Source of the DNA: Lactuca virosa
Lineage: Eukaryota > Streptophyta > Magnoliopsida > Asterales > Asteraceae
Assembly (NCBI GenBank): GCA_928212115.1
Contig: CAKMRJ010005523.1
Location: 107,382,914-107,446,913 of the forward strand
Reading direction: 5' to 3'
DNA: 64,000 nucleotides
In this document: positions 55,766 to 64,000 of the stretch, in pieces
Numbering within the stretch: position 1 is the first letter of the stretch
Layout: every line of letters begins with the position of its first letter
Program-made: the position numbers and the translations under genes
Notes under the pieces: model-generated
Databases searched by the model: none
What the model was told of the DNA's origin: nothing
Seen by the model: only the letters and a program-made list of their open reading frames with translations

Positions 55766-56653
55766 AAAAAATCAAACAAGATAAAAATTAAGTTCATTAT
55801 GAATTACGGACACAACAATTTTATTTTATACAAAGCCACGTAATCCAAAAGTTAATTAGTAACACCCTTTTGGGTTTATGGTTACCGACTTACTGGTCAC
55901 AAATTCCCGGTCACTTTGACGCAACATCATATCTATCACTGATGCTAATTCAACCAAAATCTGCTATTATCTATGTCACATTGTGTTTTCTTTAGCTGAA
56001 TCCTATTATAGCTCAAACATGTAATGGTGCTCGTATTTCTCTTATATTATTTTGTATATTTTGTTTTTTTTAATATTAAATCTAATCTATTTAATTTCAT
56101 CTTATATTAGACAAGATTTGATCTCTCAATCTCAAATGAGGACAATATTTATATAAGTTTTCAAAACTAAAAGTTTTTAATTTTTTTAGTTTTAAGTTAT
56201 TTTAGAACTACTTTTTCCAAACAATTCTATACAAATAAAATTCGTACATTCCAGCTATCAACTATTAGTGGTGAATTTATGATTTTAACTCACAGATGTT
56301 TAATTTAATTGAGGTGACAAAATTAATCGGTCGGAAAAGGCAAGTGACAAGATGATAGAAAAAAGGATAGAGGCGACGGAGAAGGATAGAACTATAGAGG
56401 GATCTGGAGAGAGGCATACATTGAACTAGAACTAAGCTTCAATTCTGATTGATTCTAGCCGGAAAAATCTATCTTCTTGTGAAGCGAAAGTGGAGAAGCA
56501 GGTGGTGTGTGTATATGTCGAAGATGGATAGAAAGCAGCAACGGTATTAGGGATATTAATTTTATGATTTTTGTTTTTTCTACTTCTTGTTGGTTCTATC
56601 ACCTCCATTTTTTAATAATTTGATAACTTAAAGGACTAAACATTTAATATATA
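55766..56653. other. AT-rich spacer
   Basis: No coding frame or repeat that I can support. Confidence 0.5.
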
Positions 56654-56662
56654 TTTTGATAT

Positions 56663-58141
56663 GAGTTTTTGACACTGGAGCACAACAAAGTTTAACGAAT
56701 TTACACATTTAGTCACTCATGTATTTTTTATGCACAATAGATCTCTAAAGTATCAATTTACCTGTTAAATAGGGAAACATCCAAGATAATTCCGGTTTCA
56801 CCGGTCATGCTTAGTCCATGTGGCTTTTTTCTATTTTTTACAAAATAAAAAATCCAAACTTTATCTACCACGCTTTTTTTTCCATTTCCTCCCTCTCTCT
56901 CTCTCTCAATGTAGAAACCTCAGGCATATCTCTTTTTCCCTCAACTGTATTCTACCACGTTCCATGGCAAAAGTCGTGCCATCGTCACTCACCGCCACTC
57001 ATCGACGTGAAACCTCTTTACTATAAAAGCCATAAAAGAAGATGAGAAGACTGTATATGAATTCTTAACTGTAGCCGCCTTCTCCAAATCCATCCAACTT
57101 TTTGTTAATTAAATCATCATTCCTAGCTACTCCTAGACCCAATTACCGTTTTTTTAATTTAATTTACCTGCACCATCTTGTTGTTGAACAAATTGAGAAA
57201 AACATTATCTAATAAGACGGGCCTGTACTCATCTTTGCCTTTGGATACTAGTAGGTCTATTGTCTTTTTTATCTGACCAAGAAGACACTGCTAAGTAGAG
57301 CTTATAATCTGTAAATGCAAAACAAATCCATAAAAACCATAATACAATTAGAAATCACACGTAAACTCCTGATCCTATTTCACCAGCAGATAAACAAGCA
57401 GATACACAGAGTAACCCATGATTAGCGGTGCTCTGTAATTATGGCTTCCAAAACCTTCACTCTATCCGGTCGATTCACTTTTAAACTCTCCCAAACCCTA
57501 AAATAGGCATCCACATCTCACCCCACTGTCTCCTCATTCGCTGTTGACACATCTAATCCACCCTCTCTTTGTCAGATGGCTTCCAAGCTAAGCTCACCGT
57601 CGATTACATTGGCCTTTTTCACCTTTACAGTGAGCCCATAAACGCTATCTGTGTTGAAGTAGGGTGCGATTACTTAGAGTTTTCAGGTGCGCCGGAGTTC
57701 ATGGAGAGGATGGAAGTCGTTTAACATGAGAAGGCAGTGGAGAAAGATAGTTTAGTGATCTAGACTTGTGGTTTGATTCGATTCATGCATAAACATAGTT
57801 GATGTTCAACTCCAGGCAGTAGGCGAAGGCGACAATTCCTAATTAGGTGAAGCCTAACTCTTGAATTGGAAGAACGAAAGCTAAAGGGTCTTGAATGCAA
57901 AAGGGCTTAGTCAATGTTTGTTGTTTGACTGATACAAAATTTACGTGGACCTAAAAGATATAAAGAAATTTAATTTATAATGTCACGTCATAAAATTAAC
58001 CGGGTCTACCAGTATCAGGTTAAATAATAGTGTAATCGATAGGTAAAATTTAACTTTAATTGTCTATTGTGCACAAAAAATACATGAGTGACTAAATGTG
58101 TAAATTCGTCAAACTTTGTTGTGCTACAGTGCTAAAAACCC
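56663..58141. mobile_element. Mutator-like element (1479 bp)
   Basis: Inverted repeats at 56663-56742 and 58062-58141 match over about 80 bp with few differences (start GAGTTTTTGACACTG against GGGTTTTTAGCACTG). The perfect 9-bp target duplication is TTTTGATAT (56654-56662 and 58142-58150). Long TIRs with a 9-bp duplication are the mark of Mutator-like elements. No transposase is encoded. The interior has higher GC and short coding-like stretches, so it may be a gene-fragment carrier (Pack-MULE). Confidence 0.88.
57571..57723 (+). pseudogene. Possible captured gene fragment inside the Mutator-like element
   Basis: An open stretch of about 50 codons follows a pyrimidine-rich CTCTCTTTGTCAG that looks like a splice acceptor. 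It encodes a DGFQAKLTVDYIGLF...INAICVEVGCDYLEFSGAPE-type sequence, with residue use like a real soluble protein, then a stop. A second short stretch (MASKTFTLSGRFTFKLSQ) starts at 57440. I do not recognise the source gene. It could also be chance. Confidence 0.35.
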
Positions 58142-58150
58142 TTTTGATAT

Positions 58151-58421
58151 CTATAAAAAAATCTTTTGTTAGTTAACCATCTCATGATCATATAAATGTA
58201 TGTTGAGTTGGTTTAATTTAAAAATTCCAAATAGAAATCAAATATCTTCCTATTTTTTCTTCGTATCAATCTTACTAATCATAAAGATAAAAACAATTGT
58301 TAAAATTGGATGAGAAGATTAAGAAAAAGATTTAGTGGATTCAACATGTCATGATTTTATATGAATAAGAAGATAATTAAAAACAATAAATAGAAGAATA
58401 TTTAATTTTTCGATACATTAA
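58151..58421. other. AT-rich spacer
   Basis: Nothing recognised. Confidence 0.5.
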
Positions 58422-59231
58422 GGTTGAGTTTGGTACAAAGAAATTGAATTTAATTATGAAATAGAAATGCAGAGAAAGAGAATTAAATAGGAGAAAGAGA
58501 AATAATTTCACTCTTTGATACAATTGAGAATTCACGAAGAGATTTAGCCGGGAATCAATTCTCTTGTTTGGTTTTATTAAACAATAGAATGGAAATAATT
58601 TTTTTAAGTACGTTTATCGCTTTCAATCAATGTTCTTTTACAATAACAATAATTACGATTTACATATTAATTTGTAAATATATATTTTTAATTATTTTTG
58701 TCTAATTTTTTATTTTTTTCAATTATATTTTACCAATTATTTTTTATAGTTGTTAATTAGCATTTATATCTTAATTAAATTTTATAAAAATATCCTTTAC
58801 TTGGAACATGAAAAAAACTAGCAGCGATGATTGAAGTAAAAAATAAGAAACAATGTCTATTATCTATTAAAATTTTGTCCAATCAAGATTTAATTCAACT
58901 CTAATTTAATTCATTGTTACAATTAAACAATTGTAAAAAAGGGATAAATAACTTTTAATAAAACCATTTTTCCATTGGGCTCTTGAAGGGGGAGTAAGAA
59001 ACCAGTGGTGAGCGAGACCTTTTTATTTTTCATTTCTCCGCCCATTTTACCAATTCTCCGTGTTGTTTAATTTCCTTTTTTCTCGGCATTTCTCCTTATT
59101 TTATAGAGAATTCGAAGGGTGGAAAAGGAATTCAATTTTTTCCATTTTCTCATATTTCTAACATTAAACAAACAAGAGAAATGGAATCAATTCCATTTCT
59201 CTCATTCTAATTCTCTTTACCAAACATGCCC
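58422..59231. mobile_element. Tourist-like MITE (PIF/Harbinger type)
   Basis: Ends GGTTGAGTTTGGTACAAAG (58422 onward) and the complement of GGGCATGTTTGGTAAAGAG (to 59231) form imperfect inverted repeats of about 30 bp. The TAA trinucleotide flanks both sides (58419-58421 and 59232-59234). The interior is AT-rich and non-coding. At 810 bp it is long for a Tourist element. Confidence 0.55.
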
Positions 59232-59234
59232 TAA

Positions 59235-60413
59235 CATCTATCAAATAATTACAAGGTGTCCATCTAAAAAAAGTGTTTATATAAATATATCTAAATTAAT
59301 CCCGTTAAGGACAATATGGCACCGACTACAAAACTTGTAGAGATCAACTACCGGGTATTTTGTAAACATTCCTTAAAACTTGTTTTCTGAAACATTTTTT
59401 TGATGATTCGGTAAAAACTATTCATTTGTCAAATATGAATAAAAAAACTCGACAAGCTATTAAGTTAAAATTAACATAATATATCATTTCAAGGTGACGC
59501 ACGTTAAAACCATATATGATTGAAACTCAAATGTATTAAAAAACATTGTTACGACTGACGAGAAGGGAATCTTTACCGGTCAAAAGTATGAGAGGATTTC
59601 TTAGAATTTGATTTGGATTTAATATTGTTTAAACAATAAAAGGATTTTTACTAATAATTAAAATAATATAATTCAGGATTAAGGTGTCACGTGCTCACGT
59701 GCCATGCCCAGTGAGTCGGTGTACTATAATTCATATAAAATTCTAGCGCACGAGTTGCGGGGAGACTTGCGGTTCCTATGGTTTTATAAAACCATGACCC
59801 ACGCGCGTCTTTTCCACACGCGTCTTGCTTTCTGCTGTAACTTTTGTTCAAGGGAGGTGATTCTTAGCTGTGTTTTTATTTAAAGTAAAGGTGTTCGATT
59901 TTAAATAATGACGAAGATATAAAAGTCAAAATACATTTATTTTGTGGATGAATAAAAACCATAAGTACAAATATCATCTCTTTTGTTGGAAGCTAGATAA
60001 TACTAGTGTGGAAAGATACGAGCACTTGCAATGCGTAAGACTATGAGGCATATTTTCTTAGGAATGTCAATCATATCGTGTTTGGGTTATCAGGTCGCAG
60101 ATTGATTGGTAAAATCCAACAATCCGAACACAACCCACGTAATTATACAGGTCACGGGCTGGCATGTTTGAACATTAATCCAAACACGACCTGTCAACCC
60201 GTTTATTTATACGGAGTGACTCCCCAACCACTTACCTAGGAAATATTCACCACTTCATAACCGCAAAATAATTTCATCGCCTATTAATACTTGTAATTTT
60301 AAAATAATTAAGTGATAAAGAGAGATAGAAAGAGAAAAAGAAAGAATGAAAAAGAATAGCTGGTTGTAGCTCGGTTGTAACTCATTGCCCCATCATATTT
60401 CATAGTTTCACAT
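59235..60413. other. AT-rich spacer with G-boxes and a palindrome
   Basis: Two overlapping-type G-boxes (CACGTGCTCACGTG, 59688-59701) lie 80 bp before a perfect 18-bp palindrome (59778-59795). A degenerate tract of the type AACACGACCYGTCAACCCG lies at 60120-60210, a common decayed plant repeat. No gene follows, so promoter activity is unproven. Confidence 0.45.
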
Positions 60414-60631
60414 CATCATAATCCAACGTATCATAAAAGAAGGTGGTGTTCACATGTTATAACATATGACACATCAACATAACACATGAAATGCGAGATG
60501 CATACCGTATAGCCTAATATACTGTATAATCCAACATATCATAGAAAAGGATGGTGTTCAAATATTATAACATATCCACCTCTAACATAACACATGATAT
60601 ATGTGAGATGCATACCGTATAGCCTGATTCT
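60414..60631 (+). repeat. Tandem duplication, about 110 bp
   Basis: Segments 60414-60529 and 60530-60631 align with mismatches and gaps (both have ATAATCCAAC, GGTGTTCA, ATAACATAT, ATAACACATGA and GAGATGCATACCGTATAGCCT). Confidence 0.7.
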
Positions 60632-61724
60632 TTTCTGCTTTGAATGACCTAGGAATTGGATGCAACCCCCACAGTCATCTTTTATAAATAAATTTCGGAT
60701 ATTTTGGCCATCACATCACGAAATTTGTAGGATGTGGTGTGTCACGTGTTCATCACTAAAACCTTGTTAATTATTATTGTGCGGTTTGATATTGTTGTTT
60801 TATTTAAGTAATTTTCTTTAAAGATAAATGATAATAAATAATAATATTTCTTTAATCAGAGCCACAGATATTTGGGATTGAGTTTGAGAGATATTTATTG
60901 ATTTATTAGTTTTTCTAAAAATCAATAAAAAAATTGTTTGAAAAATAAGAAAAATGCTTTTGAAAACAATTTTTAATACTCTCTAAAATGAGTTTTTAAA
61001 AGTCATGTACTTTTGATTTTTAAAAAGTGTTTGTGACTTTTTTCTTCTAAAATGATTATAAGGTAATCAGATTTTTTTTAAAAAAAAAATGAGGTTTATG
61101 CACCGCAATCCAAATAGTATTTTAAAAACTATCTTTATCGACACATAAGCTAAAAAATATTTTTATAAAAAAAAAATGAGTTCATTAAGCAAAAAGCACC
61201 CCTAATATAGATATTGCATTTTGTTTTTATAGAGAAAATGGTCACTTATATATTTTTAAAATATGTAAAATTCAAGTAATTTTAACCGATAAATCACCAA
61301 TTCAGTAGAGGTTGAAAAAGAGCGAATTCATGTGCAAAATGTTCAAACCTAATTCGTTATTTAGCATTTTACAGTAGAGATCCCATATCATAATACATCC
61401 TCCAAAATGTACGACCTACCAAAATGGGTTTGTGAAATGGACTCTCCGAAATTTTTTGTTTATAAAAAACCCATTAAAATTTATAACCCCTTTCACATAA
61501 TTCAGGTTTTTATAAATTTTCACCTAACATTGATATTATAAAATTTTGCTAAATTCAAATTTTTATTTTTTATTATACAAAAACCGACTAAATTTATAAA
61601 TTCCCTCACGTCGTTCTATAAATTCCCATCTAACAATGTTATCACTTTTCTACTTGACGTTTGTACTAAATGCTACACCTAACATCTTATGCAACTACTA
61701 TATGAAGATGTTAAACAGTATCAT
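60632..61724. other. AT-rich spacer
   Basis: No gene found. A lone G-box (CACGTG) lies at about 60743. Confidence 0.5.
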
Positions 61725-62080
61725 TGTAACATCTCAAAAATCAATGCAAAATTTTGATTTTTCCAAAACCATTCAAAATCATAAGTACAAAACATAGTTT
61801 CTAAAAATGTCAAAAACGCAAATCAGAGCATCCCAGGAACAAATCTCATAAAATCTAAAGGATATGCACGATCAATCCTTTGTTTTCTTCCGCTCATCTG
61901 AAGTATCTGAAAACATAAAACTTCAACCATAAGCATAAGTTCAGTGAGTTCCCCCAAAGTATCACACACAACCAAATAAATATACATAATGCATGTTGGG
62001 TCCACAGCCTCCCGGTTAGATTACCCTGACCCACAACCTCCCGGTTGGGTTGCCCTACATATAAAATATTGGGTCCACAA
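61725..62080 (-). repeat. Gypsy-type LTR fragment H1
   Basis: On the minus strand it ends GAGATGTTACA at 61725. It shares with the E LTR the order: LTR end, TACTTCAGATG-like tract, AACTCACTGAAC motif, then a repeat block (GGGTTGTGGG... near 61995-62075). It is interrupted at 62080 by H2. Confidence 0.55.
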
Positions 62081-63243
62081 TGTAACGCCTTAAAAATCAC
62101 AACCAATTTAAACTTTTAAAACAACACATTTACTATTAAAAGTGTTTACAAAACCATTGTTTCCAAAATATTATTTAAAATCAGAGTTTCCCAAGATCAA
62201 CAACATAAAACCAGGATGTGTACGGTCACACCTTCGCCTTCCCATGATCCCTGGAAGTACCTGAACCATAACCCAAAAACTGTAAACCAACGCTTAGTGA
62301 GTTTCCCAAAAGTACCACCACATAAACATAACAAACAACAACATGCATAACCGAGCCTTCAACCTGACTGGACCGCCTTGTAGGGCCTACAACCTATCTG
62401 GACCGCTCCCGAGCCTTCGACATCACTGGACCGCCTCGTAGGGCCTACATTCTATCCGGACCGCTCGTCGGGCCTTCGACCTGACTGGATCGCCTCGTAG
62501 GACCTACAGTCTATCCGGACCGCCGTGGATATCTTGGTCTTCAGCACAAAGCAGGATCGCCTCAACCCAACCACACATAACATGCCGACATATACATAAC
62601 AGATAAACATATGACCAGTTAACAGAAAAACAGGCAGATCTAGAGATCACTACCGCATGCTAACATCCTATATACCAGGATACAAATCTAACAGATCACT
62701 ACAGCATAACAACATACGGTAAACCAGAATATCAATCCAATGAGCCGGCCTTGGTGCCTTCGACCCGCAAGCACAGTGAGGAAAAATCACCTCTCAATCC
62801 GTTAGAATGGTCCCAACAAAGAACATCTAGTCTTTAAGTATCAAAGGGACCCAAAAAGTGCATCTTTTCAACTTAATCCATTAAGTCCAAGTCTCTAACC
62901 TTCAGATCTGAATCAAAATGATGTTTACATGGACAAAGTTTCCAACTTTATCCATAACAAGGTCACAGACTTTCAAGATCTAAACTTTATGAACTTAAAG
63001 TGACCAAAAGCTCATAAACACCCAAAACTAGCTAGATCTAACAATTTCATCATTAAGATTCAAACTTTATACCTTTAGAAGAAAGATCAAGGTGAACAAA
63101 GTCTGGATCTACAAACTCCAATGCAACCAACACTTCTTCAATGAGTTCCTTCTTCTCCAAGGTGCACCAAGAACACTCCAAAGCACTTAAAAACACCATC
63201 TTTTTGCTCACAATGCTCAATCTAGGGTTAGGGTTTCAAGAGA
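62081..63243 (-). repeat. Gypsy-type LTR H2
   Basis: On the minus strand it ends AAGGCGTTACA at 62081. It has the GGGAAACTCACTAAGCG motif (62297-62313), a minisatellite (62353-62524) and an AAACCCTAACCC tract at its right end. It is cut there by H3 at 63244; this is the place where E and D carry GAGAAACCCTAATTTC, so little of the LTR is missing. Confidence 0.6.
62353..62524 (-). repeat. Minisatellite in LTR H2
   Basis: About three units of roughly 58 bp with GAGCCTTCGACCTGACTGGA and GCCTCGTAGGGCCTACA markers. Confidence 0.75.
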
Positions 63244-63535
63244 TGTAACGTCCCAAAAATCATGACATAAAAAAATTGTTTTTAGATTAATAAATCGTTA
63301 ATACATATCTTTCTCATAAACCAAGGTAACCAAGATTTAACAAAACATCAACAAATCAGAGTAATTCATAGAATGTGGAAACATGTGGTGTGTGCTCTGC
63401 AATCATCCCGAGCTCTACCTTTGAAAACCTGAGTACCTGAAACATAAACTGAAAACTGTAAGCACAAAGCTTAGTGAGTTCCCCAAAATACCAAACAACA
63501 TACAACCATAGATTATCATGCAACATACATATAGT

Positions 63536-63660
63536 TGCCATGGGCTCCCCCATTGTCTTTATCTAGTATGCCATGGGCTCCCCCCATGGTCTTTACTTGT
63601 AATGTCATGGGCTCCCCTCATGGTCTGATATCCATTTGCCACAGGCTCCCCTCAGGGTAT
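63536..63660 (-). repeat. Hairpin minisatellite in LTR H3
   Basis: About four units of roughly 33 bp. The clearest unit, CCATGGGCTCCCCCCATGG, has a 7-bp stem and a 5-nt loop. Confidence 0.7.
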
Positions 63661-63738
63661 TCCATGCAAGTATCACAGGGACAACTAGCATACCATATAA
63701 CACGTAATGGGTCGGAATTGGTGCCTTTGACCCATGGA

Positions 63739-63974
63739 CAAGGTTGTAAAAAGCTCTCGACGGTAGCTCGACGGTCGATTGGTGTTAATGGATTAATCGG
63801 TCTTGACGGGGATTAATCGTGGATTAATCGGGGACCATAAATTATTAATAAAATATTAAAATTAATCAAATATTAATATATCTTAAGAAAAACAAGTACT
63901 TCAAAATTAGAAAATAAGAAATTTTGTAATTTTAAAATTTGAAAATACGAAAGCAACACTGCCGAATATAGCTG
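63739..63974. mobile_element. Small insertion in LTR H3, unclassified
   Basis: The host LTR reads continuously when 236 bp are removed. CCATGGA is duplicated on both sides (63732-63738 and 63975-63981). The insert starts CAAGGTTGTAAAAAG and contains several GATTAATCG copies (63792-63830). Inverted ends are not convincing, so the superfamily is open; an 8-bp duplication with one change would fit hAT. Confidence 0.45.
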
Positions 63975-64000
63975 CCATGGATATAGTGAGAAGAGTCACC

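Larger units (their letters stand above)
63244..64000 (-). repeat. Gypsy-type LTR H3, runs off the right edge
   Basis: On the minus strand it ends GGGACGTTACA at 63244. It has GGGGAACTCACTAAGC (63469-63484), a hairpin minisatellite (63536-63660) and a small insertion (63739-63974). Whether it is a solo LTR or part of a full element cannot be seen. Confidence 0.6.

Noticed and set aside
63535..63816. Plus frame with repeated MPWAPP motifs
   Set aside because: Translation of the H3 LTR minisatellite, running into the small insertion; not a gene.

Overview
The window is plant nuclear DNA made almost entirely of transposable elements. I found no intact host gene, rRNA, tRNA or CRISPR array. The retrotransposon lineages (Ty1/copia, Ty3/gypsy with chromodomain-like integrase tails), hAT, Mutator and Tourist-like elements, and the AT-rich spacer indicate a eudicot. 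The many copies of the dyad ACTCG-N-CGAGT, which I associate with lettuce repeats, suggest Asteraceae, probably Lactuca. That assignment is an inference.

Positions 1-51594 are one nested retrotransposon stack. The oldest visible layer is a Ty3/gypsy element on the minus strand, called E here (3132-51594). Its 3' end lies left of the window. Three Ty1/copia elements sit inside it: A (1-3131, minus, 5' part only), B (4783-38411, minus, gag only) and F (40029-47741, plus, complete). B was in turn hit by three elements: G (10281-22384, a 12.1 kb Ty3/gypsy element with 3.46 kb LTRs and ruined gag/pol), C (23118-30996, copia with decayed gag-pol) and D (32073-38137, a gypsy-type element with no pol, inside B's 5' LTR). 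Perfect 5-bp target duplications frame G (ATTGT), C (CATAA), D (GAATG) and F (TCATA). B has a near-perfect pair (AAAAC/AAAAG). The insertion order can therefore be read directly.

Positions 51595-64000 are AT-rich and older. They hold a possible decayed LTR, a pseudogene of a widespread plant repeat ORF split by a 1.3 kb hAT element with a perfect 8-bp duplication, a 1.48 kb Mutator-like element with about 80-bp terminal inverted repeats and a 9-bp duplication, a Tourist-like MITE, a tandem duplication, and three gypsy-type LTRs that interrupt one another at the right edge.

The most interesting signals are non-coding. (1) The leaders of all four copia elements carry two hairpins about 48 nt apart, each with a loop of exactly 22 nt around the palindrome GGTTAACC and with stems that change by compensating substitutions. 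They are good candidates for genome-dimerisation or packaging signals. (2) A third hairpin with a GGCATCCCTCTTC loop lies about 90-120 nt before gag in all four leaders, with a stem that also covaries. (3) The LTRs of gypsy D and gypsy E carry paired 13-bp dyads at matching places with the same 21-bp and 66-bp spacing, but with different arm sequences (GACTCG-N-CGAGTC versus GCCACG-N-CGTGGC). The D-type pair, again about 21 bp apart, also appears just after the primer binding site of copia elements B and C.
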